Assembly (NCBI GenBank): GCA_021791055.1
Contig: JAJYXI010000028.1
Location: 46,908-110,907, forward strand
Direction of reading: 5' to 3'
Origin: Nitrospirota bacterium
GTDB taxonomy: Bacteria; Nitrospirota; Thermodesulfovibrionia; Thermodesulfovibrionales; Dissulfurispiraceae
Length of the DNA: 64,000 bases
Numbering within the stretch: position 1 is the first letter of the stretch; every line of letters starts with the position of its first letter. The notes under the pieces are model-generated. The model did not search any database. It saw only the letters and a program-made list of their open reading frames with translations, and was not told the DNA's origin. Shown here one piece after another: positions 25,291-34,456 of this stretch. The position numbers and the translations under genes were made by a program.

Positions 25291-27702
25291 ATGCCGACAC
25301 CCAATACATTCATAAGCATAGAAGAAGAGATGAAATCCAGCTACCTTGATTACGCCATGAGTGTAATCATAGGAAGGGCTCTGCCTGAGATAAGGGACGG
25401 GCTGAAGCCTGTACAGAGGAGAATCCTTTACGCAATGTTCAGGGAAGGCCTTCTCCCTAACAAGAAGTATTCTAAAAGCGCCGGTGTTGTCGGCGAGGTT
25501 CTGAAAAAATACCATCCCCACGGTGACTCTGCTGTTTATGATGCCATGGTAAGGCTGGCACAGGACTTTAATATGAGGTATATGCTTGTGGACGGGCAAG
25601 GCAATTTCGGCTCCATAGACGGTGATCCTGCCGCTGCATACAGGTACACAGAGGCGAGACTGGCAAAAATAGCAGAAGAGCTTTTGGCCGATATAGACAA
25701 GGAGACCGTAGATTTCACGCCGAACTTTGACGAGACAACAGAGGAGCCTGTTGTCCTGCCCACAAGGATTCCGAACCTCCTCATAAACGGCTCTGCAGGA
25801 ATTGCTGTCGGAATGGCTACAAATATCCCTCCACATAATCTTGGAGAGGTGGTTGACGGTTTAATAATGCTCCTTGAGAATCCTGATGTGACGATTCCTG
25901 AGCTGATGACAGTTATCAAGGGACCCGATTTCCCTACAGGTGCGATTATCCACGGAACAGAGGGAATAGTTAATGCCTATACCAACGGCAGGGGCTTGAT
26001 AAAGGTGAGGGCAAAGGCAAGGATTGACAGGGAGGCGAGAGGCGGCGACAGCATCATTGTTACTGAATTGCCGTACCAGGTTAACAAGGCGAGACTGATC
26101 GAAAAGATAGCAGAGCTTGTCCGTGAAAAAAGAATCGAAGGCATCTCGGACATAAGGGATGAGTCTGACAGGGACGGCATAAGGGTTGTTCTTGAGGTAA
26201 AGCGCGGAGAAGTGCCTCAGGTGATTCTGAATAACCTCTATAAACATACTGCGATGGAATCTACATTTGGGGTCATAATGCTCGCCCTTGTCGGAGGCCA
26301 GCCGCATATCCTTAACCTTAAAAGAATGCTGAAACACTTTTTACAGCACAGGAGGGATGTAATCCTTCGCAGGACAAGGTTCGAGCTGAGAAAGGCTGAA
26401 GAAAAGGCACATATCCTCGAGGGGCTGAAGATCGCCCTCGACCATCTCGATGAAATTATAAGCCTGATCAGAAAATCAAAGACACCTGAAGAGGCAAAGA
26501 ACGGCTTGATGACCAATTATCCGCTGACATTGATACAGGCGCAGGCGATCCTGGACATGAGACTCCAGAGGTTGACAGGCCTTGAAAGGGATAAGATTGT
26601 AAAGGATTATGAAGAGACATTAAAAGAGATAGAGAGATTAAAGGAAATCCTCGGAAGCGAGGCGCTTGTTTCAAAGATTATCAACGAGGAGCTTTCAGAG
26701 GTAAAGGCAAAATATGCTGACGAAAGAAGGACAGAGATCGTAACAGAAACCATTGACCTGACAATAGAAGACCTCATTACTGAAGAGGATATGGTTATAA
26801 CGGTTTCACACAACGGTTACATCAAAAGGAACCCGCTCTCTATTTACAGGAGCCAGCGCCGCGGAGGCAAGGGATTGACAGGAATGGAGACGAGGGAAGA
26901 GGACTATGTTGAACAGCTCTTTATCGGCTCAACGCATGATTATATGCTTTTCTTCAGCAACCTGGGCAGGCTCTACTGGATGAAGATATACCAGATACCG
27001 GAGGCAGGCAGGGCGGCTAAAGGCAAGGCGCTTGTAAATCTCCTTTCCCTTTCAGAGGGCGAGAGGATTACAACAGCGATCAATGTCAAGGATTTCAAGG
27101 AAGGCTATCTCGTGATGTTTACAAAGGCAGGGATTGTAAAAAAGACAAAGCTGGATGAATACAGCAATCCGAGGGCTAAGGGGATAATAGCGGTAACCCT
27201 TGATGAGGGCGATGAGCTGATTGCTGTTAAAAGGACAACCGGCAATAATGACATCATAATAGGCACAAAGAGCGGACTTGCAGCGCGTTTTAAAGAGGAT
27301 GATGTCAGGTCTGTAGGAAGGACTGCAAGGGGAGTCATCGGCATAAGGCTTTCAGATGGGGATGAGGTTGTTTCTGCCAATGTGGTTGAGGAAAGGATGA
27401 ACCTTCTGACAATTACGGAAAAGGGCCTCGGAAAGAGGACAAAGATAGATGAGTATCCTGTTCACAACAGGGGCGGAAAGGGTGTTATTTCGATAAAGGT
27501 TGTTGAGAGAGGCGGAAATGCGGTCGGCCTTCTCCAGGTAAAGGATGAGGATGAGATAGTCCTGATCACAAACGCTGGAAAATTGATAAGAACAGTGGCA
27601 GGTAATATCTCATTGTTGGGCAGGAATACTCAGGGCGTTAGGCTCATGGACATGGATCCTGAGGACAGGATTGTGAGTATCGGGAGGGTTATAGAGGATT
27701 GA
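25291..27702 (+). CDS. gyrA: DNA gyrase subunit A
   Basis: An 803-residue type IIA topoisomerase subunit. The catalytic tyrosine lies in [15 protein letters not shown]; the C-terminal beta-pinwheel carries the GyrA box SQRRGGKG, which separates gyrase from ParC. The quinolone-contact region [10 protein letters not shown] keeps Ser and Asp, the sensitive form. gyrB is not in the window. The next small gene overlaps its stop as TTGA. Confidence 0.96.
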   Translation: MPTPNTFISIEEEMKSSYLDYAMSVIIGRALPEIRDGLKPVQRRILYAMFREGLLPNKKYSKSAGVVGEVLKKYHPHGDSAVYDAMVRLAQDFNMRYMLVDGQGNFGSIDGDPAAAYRYTEARLAKIAEELLADIDKETVDFTPNFDETTEEPVVLPTRIPNLLINGSAGIAVGMATNIPPHNLGEVVDGLIMLLENPDVTIPELMTVIKGPDFPTGAIIHGTEGIVNAYTNGRGLIKVRAKARIDREARGGDSIIVTELPYQVNKARLIEKIAELVREKRIEGISDIRDESDRDGIRVVLEVKRGEVPQVILNNLYKHTAMESTFGVIMLALVGGQPHILNLKRMLKHFLQHRRDVILRRTRFELRKAEEKAHILEGLKIALDHLDEIISLIRKSKTPEEAKNGLMTNYPLTLIQAQAILDMRLQRLTGLERDKIVKDYEETLKEIERLKEILGSEALVSKIINEELSEVKAKYADERRTEIVTETIDLTIEDLITEEDMVITVSHNGYIKRNPLSIYRSQRRGGKGLTGMETREEDYVEQLFIGSTHDYMLFFSNLGRLYWMKIYQIPEAGRAAKGKALVNLLSLSEGERITTAINVKDFKEGYLVMFTKAGIVKKTKLDEYSNPRAKGIIAVTLDEGDELIAVKRTTGNNDIIIGTKSGLAARFKEDDVRSVGRTARGVIGIRLSDGDEVVSANVVEERMNLLTITEKGLGKRTKIDEYPVHNRGGKGVISIKVVERGGNAVGLLQVKDEDEIVLITNAGKLIRTVAGNISLLGRNTQGVRLMDMDPEDRIVSIGRVIED

Positions 27703-27905
27703 AGAATACCGAAATCTGGCTGTTTATATTTATCCTTGGTCTTTTAGGCCTTAACTGGCCTCTTCTCGAAATATTCCGCATCGAGGTTGTGACATACCTT
27801 TTCGTATTCTGGGCACTCTTTATAATCCTTGTGGCATTTGCGACTTATAAGGCTGAAGAGAAAAGGCTAAGTTCAGAGTTTAGAGTTAATGAGTTGAAGG
27901 GTTAA
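27699..27905 (+). CDS. Small two-helix membrane protein next to the symporter-kinase
   Basis: A 68-residue protein, TTG start overlapping the gyrA stop, with two transmembrane helices (residues about 5-21 and 30-48) and a short charged tail. Small proteins of this kind often precede symporter-type kinases (CbrX-like) or serve as accessory subunits of sodium:solute symporters. The last residues [11 protein letters not shown] come from a low-complexity repeat that continues downstream as a long hairpin, so the native C-terminus has probably been replaced. Confidence 0.65.
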   Translation: MKNTEIWLFIFILGLLGLNWPLLEIFRIEVVTYLFVFWALFIILVAFATYKAEEKRLSSEFRVNELKG

Positions 27906-27956
27906 TGGGTTAATGGGTAAAAACTCATTCACTCATATACCCATATACTCATTTAC
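27885..27956. repeat. Long imperfect hairpin from a low-complexity repeat
   Basis: GTTAATGAGTTGAAGGGTTA... (27885-27918) pairs imperfectly, about 26 of 34 positions, with ACTCATTCACTCATATACCC... (27923-27956) around AAAA. It overlaps the end of the small membrane protein gene and fills the gap to the symporter-kinase. Related GAACTC/ACTCAT tracts occur inside smc. Confidence 0.65.
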
Positions 27957-27983
27957 TATTTGCCTTTAGCCTGAAACATAGAA

Positions 27984-30900
27984 ATGTTTGCGCCATATAA
28001 TCTTTTCTTCATAGTTTTATGCTATCTCATTCTCCTTTTTGCAGTAGCATATTATGCTGAGAAAAAGGAGAAGGCAGGCAGAAGCATTGTTAACAATCCT
28101 TATATTTATTCCCTTTCCCTCGCTGTATACTGCACATCATGGACATTCTACGGAAGCGTTGGCAAGGCAGCCACTTCAGGCCTGTCGTTCCTTACGACAT
28201 ACATGGGCCCTACCCTCATGGCCGCCATATGGCTTGTTGTACTGAAGAAGATCGTGAGGCTTGCAAAGGCAAACAGGATTACCACAGTATCGGACTTTAT
28301 AGGGTCAAGATACGGCAAGTCCCTTTTCCTTTCTGCACTGGTCACAATTGTTGCTGTGGTAGGCATTATTCCATACCTCGGATTGCAGATAAAGGCAATT
28401 ATAAGCACATTCACGATTATATCCGGAGAGATAAAGGGAAGTGCGGCAGCAGGACTTTTTATTACATCAATACTCGGGATATTCGCAATCATCTTTGGCG
28501 CCAGACGGCTCGATTCTTCAGAGAGGCACGGCGGACTTGTCTTTGCAATCGCCTTTGAATCGATTGTTAAACTTATTGCATTTATTGCAGTTGGTGTTTT
28601 TGTAACATTTGGACTGTTTGACGGATTTGGCGATATATTTGACAGGATTAAGAATTCAGAGCACTCTGTTCTGCTTTTTCTTGGGACAGGAACAGGAACG
28701 ACCTATTTCGAATGGTTTGCGCTCCTCTTTCTTTCCATGATGGCAATAATGTTTCTTCCTCGACAGTTCCAGATGGCGGTTGTAGAGAACTATGACGAAG
28801 AACACATAACAAAGGCTGCATGGCTTTTCCCGCTCTATCTCTTCCTCATAAACATCTTTGTATTACCAATAGCCTTCGGTGGACTTTTACAGGGTAGCAC
28901 AGAAAAAATGGCAGATTACTTTGTCCTGACCATACCTCTGAATAATGGGGAGAAATACCTGTCGCTCCTTGCATTTATAGGCGGATTTTCTGCTGCAACA
29001 GGCATGGTAATTGTCGAAGCTCTGGCTTTAAGCACCATGGTAATGAACAGCTTAATCATGCCCGCGCTCATAAATTTTCATGATGCCCCTAAATTCCCGT
29101 CGGTAGTCTTGAATATAAAGAGGCTCGTCATCTTGGGGATTGTCTTTTCAGGCTACTTTTTCGCAACATCCATCGGCGAGTTTTACAGCCTCGTGGATAT
29201 GGGTCTTAAATCCTTTGAGGCAGTGACACTTTTTGCTCCTGCATTCTTTTTAGGCCTTTACTGGAAAAAAGGTACAAAGATGGGAGCGACGGCAGGGCTT
29301 ATTGCCGGTTTTAGCGTATGGTTCTACACCCTTATAGTACCTGCATTGATTAAGGCAGGCATTGTAAAAAATATAGGCATTGTCGCAATCCTCGCCAACT
29401 CCGAGATGTTCAATCCTCACAGCTTATTCGGCGTTCATGAGCTCGGCAAATGGGGAAACTCCCTTTTCTGGGGCATGTTTTTTAATCTTTTGTTTTATGT
29501 CGGAGTATCTGTATTTACGAGGCAGTCAAAGGACGAAGAGATCCAGTCACTTATATTTGTGGAATCCTATGAAAGCGTAAAAGAGCTTGCCGGCGGAGGC
29601 TCTTACACTGTTAATGACATAGAAGACATTCTCGCACAATACCTTGGCAGGACAGATGCAAGGGAGGCGATATTCGGTTTTTTGTCGAGGAAAAACAAAA
29701 AGCGCGATGAGCTCACATCAAAAGAGCTTTTTGAGTTGAGAGACGAGTCAGAAAAGATTCTCTCAGGAGCAATAGGCTCCTCCATTGCAGCGATTATCTT
29801 CGAAAACAAACTCGTTTTAACAGAAAAAGAAAGGGGAGAGCTTTCAGAGTCCATCAAGCACATTACAGAGAGCCTGAGATTTTCCCGCCAGGAGCTTGCA
29901 TCAGCAAACAGAGAACTGTCGTATCTTAAGGAGTTCAGCGAAAACATCATAGAGAGCGCACCTGTAGGCATTGCCACCATAGACGCGTTATTGAAGGTCA
30001 ATTACTGGAACAGAGAAATAGAGACAATCACAGGCATAAGGAGATCGGATGCATACAATAAATCAATAATAGTATTAATGCCGTGGATTCCCGTCGATAT
30101 ACTCTTACGGAATGAACAGAAAGAGATATCATTCCAGACCCCTGACCACCAGACATTTAATATAAATATCAGCCCCTTTAAAGATTCATCTGGATCTTTG
30201 GCAGGAGGATATGTTGTTATCCTCGAAGAAATAACAGAAAAGAAAAAGATGGAGGAGCAGTTATTGCAGACATCAAAGCTCGCAAGCATAGGCAAACTGA
30301 CCGCAGGCATATCCCACGAAATCGGTAATCCCCTTGCTTCCATCTCATCCCTGGTGCAAGAACTCAAGGAATTACAAATAAAATCCAAAGAAAAGGGGTC
30401 TGCGGAAAATTTTTCAGAGAAAAATTTTCCGGGGTATGGCGATGCAGAATTTACAGAGGAATCACTGAAGACCATAAACAGCCATATAGAAAGGATTGCA
30501 AAGATAGTCCGCAGTCTCGGCGACTTTGCAAGAATATCTTCTGCAGAAAAAACAGCATCCGATATTTCGGAAATCCTTGAACGCACCATTAACTTGGTGA
30601 AATACGACAAGAGGTTTAAGAATATCCAGCTTGTAACCGAGATAGGGGATATTCCCGGGTTAGTGATCAATCCCGACCAGATACAGCAGGTATTTTTAAA
30701 TCTCATGCTCAATGCCCTCGATGCAATGCCTGAAGGCGGCAATCTCAATATCAAAATGGAAAAGACAGGAGATCTTATTGAAATAGTCTTCAGCGATACA
30801 GGTGTCGGGATTGACGAATCAGTGATTGACAGAATATTCGATCCGTTCTTCACCACAAAGCCCCTTGGCAAAGGCACCGGATTAGGCCTCAGCATCTGCT

Positions 30901-31001
30901 ATGGTATAATCAGGGAGCATAGCGGGACAATAACAGTAAAGAGCAAAAGGGGAGAAGGGACTAAGTTTGTAATCAGGCTTCCAGTGCAATCCAATGTCTG
31001 A
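27984..31001 (+). CDS. Sodium:solute symporter-histidine kinase fusion (CbrA/CrbS-like)
   Basis: A 1005-residue fusion. Residues about 1-520 form a 13-helix sodium:solute symporter domain; then a STAC-like linker (SYTVNDIEDILAQYLGR), a PAS domain (around ENIIESAPVGIATID), HisKA with the phospho-acceptor ISHEIGNPLASISS and a HATPase_c domain (DTGVGIDESVIDRIFDPFF, GKGTGLGLS). Such proteins (CbrA, CrbS) couple substrate transport or sensing to acetate or carbon control. It overlaps the response regulator gene by 8 bp. A palindromic insert (GSAENFSEKNFPGY) lies in the loop between the two DHp helices. Confidence 0.93.
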   Translation: MFAPYNLFFIVLCYLILLFAVAYYAEKKEKAGRSIVNNPYIYSLSLAVYCTSWTFYGSVGKAATSGLSFLTTYMGPTLMAAIWLVVLKKIVRLAKANRITTVSDFIGSRYGKSLFLSALVTIVAVVGIIPYLGLQIKAIISTFTIISGEIKGSAAAGLFITSILGIFAIIFGARRLDSSERHGGLVFAIAFESIVKLIAFIAVGVFVTFGLFDGFGDIFDRIKNSEHSVLLFLGTGTGTTYFEWFALLFLSMMAIMFLPRQFQMAVVENYDEEHITKAAWLFPLYLFLINIFVLPIAFGGLLQGSTEKMADYFVLTIPLNNGEKYLSLLAFIGGFSAATGMVIVEALALSTMVMNSLIMPALINFHDAPKFPSVVLNIKRLVILGIVFSGYFFATSIGEFYSLVDMGLKSFEAVTLFAPAFFLGLYWKKGTKMGATAGLIAGFSVWFYTLIVPALIKAGIVKNIGIVAILANSEMFNPHSLFGVHELGKWGNSLFWGMFFNLLFYVGVSVFTRQSKDEEIQSLIFVESYESVKELAGGGSYTVNDIEDILAQYLGRTDAREAIFGFLSRKNKKRDELTSKELFELRDESEKILSGAIGSSIAAIIFENKLVLTEKERGELSESIKHITESLRFSRQELASANRELSYLKEFSENIIESAPVGIATIDALLKVNYWNREIETITGIRRSDAYNKSIIVLMPWIPVDILLRNEQKEISFQTPDHQTFNINISPFKDSSGSLAGGYVVILEEITEKKKMEEQLLQTSKLASIGKLTAGISHEIGNPLASISSLVQELKELQIKSKEKGSAENFSEKNFPGYGDAEFTEESLKTINSHIERIAKIVRSLGDFARISSAEKTASDISEILERTINLVKYDKRFKNIQLVTEIGDIPGLVINPDQIQQVFLNLMLNALDAMPEGGNLNIKMEKTGDLIEIVFSDTGVGIDESVIDRIFDPFFTTKPLGKGTGLGLSICYGIIREHSGTITVKSKRGEGTKFVIRLPVQSNV
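30395..30437. repeat. Palindromic element family C, copy 1 (in histidine kinase)
   Basis: GGAAAATTTTT (30404-30414) and AAAAATTTTCC (30420-30430) are perfect 11-bp arms around CAGAG, flanked by GGGGTC and GGGGTAT. The same flanks and arm core occur in the formate dehydrogenase gene, and both encode GS(A/P)EN in the same frame. Confidence 0.75.
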
Positions 31002-32340
31002 ACGGTTACTTATAGTTGAAGATGAAGAGACGCTCAGCGCATCCCTGAAAAGGGTTTTTTTAAGGGACGGCTATGAGGTGGATACCTCAGGCAGTGCAGA
31101 GTCCGGGCTCGAAATGCTCGAAAACGGCCTTTACGACCTCATAATAACAGACATCATCCTTCCGGGAATCGACGGCATAGAGCTCCTGAGAAGAATAAAA
31201 GAAAAATTTCCTGAAAAAATTGTAATTATAGTCACGGCATACGCATCTCTGGAGACCGCTGTAGAAGCGCTAAGAGCAGGCGCTTATGATTATGTTGTAA
31301 AGCCGATAATCCATGAAGAGATAAAGCAGATTGTGAAGAATGCCCTAAAACAGAGGGCGCTTCAGGCAGAAAACGTCCTCCTTAAAAAGCAGATAGAGAG
31401 ACAATACGACTTCAGCAGAATTATAGGCGAAAGTCCCTCGATGCAGAAGATAATTAACGAGGTAAAGAAGATTGCAGATGCAAGGAGCAATGTGCTTTTG
31501 CTGGGAGAGACAGGGACAGGAAAAGAACTCGTTTCAAGGGCTATCCACTTTAACAGCAGCAGGGCGGACAAGCCTTTTATACCCATAAACTGCAGCGCCA
31601 TCCCTGAAAATCTCCTTGAGTCAGAGCTCTTCGGCCATGTAAGAGGAGCTTTTACAGGAGCGATAACCTCAAAGAAAGGGCTTTTTGAAGAGGCAAACGG
31701 AGGCACGGTATTTCTTGATGAGATAGGGGATTTGAGCATTGGGCTCCAATCAAAACTACTGCGTGTTCTGGAAGATCAGGAGATAAGGCCTGTTGGCGGA
31801 ACACAGAGTATTAAGGTTGATCTCAGGTTTATTACCGCCACAAACAGGGATATAGAGAAAGCTGTAAAAGAAGGCAGTTTCAGGGAAGACCTCTTTTACA
31901 GGATAAATGTTATTACCATAAAGCTTCCGCCTTTGAGGGAAAGGAAGGAAGACATAGAACTTCTTGTCAGATTTTTTATCCAAAAATATTCGAAAGATCT
32001 CGGCAAGGCAGTAAATGAAATAGACGATGCGGCATTGAAGATTCTCAAGACATATCACTGGCATGGCAATATAAGGGAGCTGCAGAATATAATCGAAAGG
32101 GCAATTTTAATATCGGAGGACGGCATTATTAAAGTCGAGCATTTACCCGAAGGCATAAAGGCAGAAGGGTCATTTCTGCATCAGGCCGTTACCGGCAAGC
32201 TCTCCATTGAGGATTACACCAAGGCATTTATACAGAAATACCAGAATGAATTCAATGAGCAGCAGCTTGCGGACATGCTCGGCATTACAAGGAAATCCCT
32301 CTGGGAAAAGAGAAAGCGATGGGGAATAACGAGGGAATAA
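30994..32340 (+). CDS. NtrC-family sigma-54 response regulator
   Basis: A 448-residue regulator: receiver domain (phospho-acceptor Asp in LIITDIILPG, Lys in VVKPI), AAA+ domain with Walker A LGETGTGKELVSRAIH and the sigma-54 contact loop GAFTGA, and a C-terminal Fis-type helix-turn-helix (QQLADMLGITRKSLWEKRKRW). It overlaps the symporter-kinase gene and is evidently its partner. It activates sigma-54 promoters; the candidate at 36515 with its two dyads is the obvious local target. Confidence 0.95.
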   Translation: MSERLLIVEDEETLSASLKRVFLRDGYEVDTSGSAESGLEMLENGLYDLIITDIILPGIDGIELLRRIKEKFPEKIVIIVTAYASLETAVEALRAGAYDYVVKPIIHEEIKQIVKNALKQRALQAENVLLKKQIERQYDFSRIIGESPSMQKIINEVKKIADARSNVLLLGETGTGKELVSRAIHFNSSRADKPFIPINCSAIPENLLESELFGHVRGAFTGAITSKKGLFEEANGGTVFLDEIGDLSIGLQSKLLRVLEDQEIRPVGGTQSIKVDLRFITATNRDIEKAVKEGSFREDLFYRINVITIKLPPLRERKEDIELLVRFFIQKYSKDLGKAVNEIDDAALKILKTYHWHGNIRELQNIIERAILISEDGIIKVEHLPEGIKAEGSFLHQAVTGKLSIEDYTKAFIQKYQNEFNEQQLADMLGITRKSLWEKRKRWGITRE

Positions 32341-32344
32341 ATAC

Positions 32345-34456
32345 ATGAACAAGATACTCACTGTATGCCCATATTGCGGCTGCGGCTGCGGCCTCTACCT
32401 CCATGTGGAAAATGGGCAGATTGTTGGCGTCTCTCCGAGCAGGTCTCATCCGGTAAACATGGGAAGCCTCTGCGTAAAGGGATGGAATGCCCATGAATTC
32501 ATTGCCCACCCTGACAGGCTGAAATATCCTTTAATTAGAAAAAATAGACGGGGGTCCCCGGAAAATCGCAGATTTTCAGGGGTATCGTGGGATGAGGCCC
32601 TGAATCTTGTGGCTGCCATACTCGATGAGATTAAGAAAAAACACGGCCCCGACTCCATAGGAATTCTAAGCTCTGCAAAGTGCACAAATGAAGAGAACTA
32701 TCTGATGATGAAGTTTGCGAGGGCAGTCCTGGGGACGAACAACATAGACCACTGCGCAAGACTCTGCCATTCCTCCACCGTTGGAGGGCTTGCAGCAGCA
32801 TTCGGCTCAGGCGCCATGACCAATTCCATAAGCGAGATTGCTGATGCAAAGGTCCTCTTTGTCATCGGTTCAAACACAACAGAGCAGCACCCGATGATCG
32901 GAATGCATATGCTCGAGGCCGTGGATAGAGGCGCCACGCTGATAGTGGCGGATCCAAGAAGGACAAAGATAGCCGAGTTTGCGCACATCCATTTAAGACA
33001 AAAGAGCGGCACGGATGTTGCCCTACTCATGGGAATAATGAATGCCATCGTAAATGAAGGGCTTGTGGATGTGGACTTTGTAAGGAGAAGGACAGAGAAT
33101 TTCGATACATTCGAAGAAACCCTGAGACGCTATTCTCCGGATATTGTTGAAGGCATTACAGGCGTTAAGGCAGGTGACATAAGAAGGGTCGCAAGGATTT
33201 ATGCCATGGAAAAGCGATCCATGCTCTTTTATGCCATGGGCATTACCCAGCATATAACAGGTGTCGACAATGTAAGGGCATGCGCCAATCTTGTGATGCT
33301 TACAGGCCATATAGGACTGCCCATGTCGGGACTCAACCCTCTTAGGGGACAGAACAATGTTCAGGGAGCCTGCGATATGGGGGGGCTTCCCAATGTTTAC
33401 TCTGGCTACCAGACAGTAACGGACCCGGGGGCGAGAAAGAAGTTTGAGATGGCATGGAGGAGGAGGCTTCCTGAAAAACCCGGGCTCACATTGATGGAGA
33501 TGATGGACAGGGCGTACGAAGGAAAACTGAAGGCAATGTATATAATGGGGGAGAATCCTTTGATTTCAGACCCGGACCTCACGCATGTAAGAGAGGCGCT
33601 GGAGAGGCTCGAATTTTTAGTGGTTCAGGACATATTCCCAAACGAGACATCGGAGTATGCAGATGTAATACTCCCTGCATCGTCTTACGCAGAAAAAGAC
33701 GGAACATTCACAAACACAGAGCGCAGGGTTCAGCTTCTCGGAAAGGCCATTGAGCCCGTAGGCGAATCGAGGCCGGACTGGGAAATAATCTCCGACCTTT
33801 CAAGCAGGATGGGATATACAATGAATTACAGGGGGACTTATGAGATAATGGAGGAAATAGCCCTTCTCACACCTTCCTACGGCGGCATATTACATCACAG
33901 GCTGCAGGAAGGCTTTGGATTACAGTGGCCATGTCATGATATAAACCATTCAGGAACACAATATCTCCACAGGAAGAAGTTTGCCCGGGGTCTCGGCACA
34001 TTCATTACTGTGGATTTTGTTCCGCCAGATGAGCCGCCTGATGATGAATATCCGTTCCTGCTCACAACAGGCCGTGTCTATTTCCGCTATCACACAGGGA
34101 CAATGTGCGGAAGGACTGCTGTGCTTGAGAGGGAAGAGCCCGAATCCTTTGTGGAGATAAATCCTGATGACGCAGAAAGACTGGGTATAAGGAACAGGTC
34201 AATGGTGAAGGTTAGTTCAAGGAGGGGAGCCATTGAGCTCAAGGCATATGTTACAAATAGAACTCCCCTGGGTATTGTCTTTATCCCATTCCATTTCAGG
34301 GATGCTGCAGCAAATATACTCACGAACCCTGCAACGGATCCGAGTGCAAAGATACCAGAATATAAGGTATGCGCAGTAAAAGTAGAGCCCCTTGTCAGAC
34401 CTCAAAAAGTAAAGAGGGTTCCTTCTGTGGATTTAGAGGCATTGAGGATTACATGA
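32345..34456 (+). CDS. fdhA: Formate dehydrogenase catalytic subunit (molybdopterin, Cys form)
   Basis: A 703-residue molybdopterin oxidoreductase. N-terminal [4Fe-4S] motif CPYCGCGCG..., active-site region DHCARLCHSSTVGG with cysteine where some enzymes have selenocysteine, and the C-terminal MGD-binding part (TTGRVYFRYHTGTM). It starts 4 bp after the regulator gene and overlaps the next subunit as ATGA. The insert RRGSPENRRFSG between LIRKN and VSWDEAL comes from a palindromic element. Formate dehydrogenase fits best; a related molybdopterin enzyme cannot be fully excluded. Confidence 0.87.
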   Translation: MNKILTVCPYCGCGCGLYLHVENGQIVGVSPSRSHPVNMGSLCVKGWNAHEFIAHPDRLKYPLIRKNRRGSPENRRFSGVSWDEALNLVAAILDEIKKKHGPDSIGILSSAKCTNEENYLMMKFARAVLGTNNIDHCARLCHSSTVGGLAAAFGSGAMTNSISEIADAKVLFVIGSNTTEQHPMIGMHMLEAVDRGATLIVADPRRTKIAEFAHIHLRQKSGTDVALLMGIMNAIVNEGLVDVDFVRRRTENFDTFEETLRRYSPDIVEGITGVKAGDIRRVARIYAMEKRSMLFYAMGITQHITGVDNVRACANLVMLTGHIGLPMSGLNPLRGQNNVQGACDMGGLPNVYSGYQTVTDPGARKKFEMAWRRRLPEKPGLTLMEMMDRAYEGKLKAMYIMGENPLISDPDLTHVREALERLEFLVVQDIFPNETSEYADVILPASSYAEKDGTFTNTERRVQLLGKAIEPVGESRPDWEIISDLSSRMGYTMNYRGTYEIMEEIALLTPSYGGILHHRLQEGFGLQWPCHDINHSGTQYLHRKKFARGLGTFITVDFVPPDEPPDDEYPFLLTTGRVYFRYHTGTMCGRTAVLEREEPESFVEINPDDAERLGIRNRSMVKVSSRRGAIELKAYVTNRTPLGIVFIPFHFRDAAANILTNPATDPSAKIPEYKVCAVKVEPLVRPQKVKRVPSVDLEALRIT
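32551..32588. repeat. Palindromic element family C, copy 2 (in fdhA)
   Basis: CCCCGGAAAATC (32556-32567) and GATTTTCAGGGG (32571-32582) pair with one mismatch around GCA, flanked by GGGGTC and GGGGTAT as in the histidine kinase copy. It adds about ten residues between two normally adjacent conserved motifs. Confidence 0.75.

Noticed and set aside
30002-30895. 297-residue minus-strand ORF opposite the histidine kinase
   Set aside because: Lies entirely within conserved kinase domains on the other strand, with no RBS or family resemblance.
32756-32780. Possible selenocysteine site in FdhA
   Set aside because: The active-site codon is TGC (Cys) in CARLCHSS, not TGA, so no SECIS element is needed.
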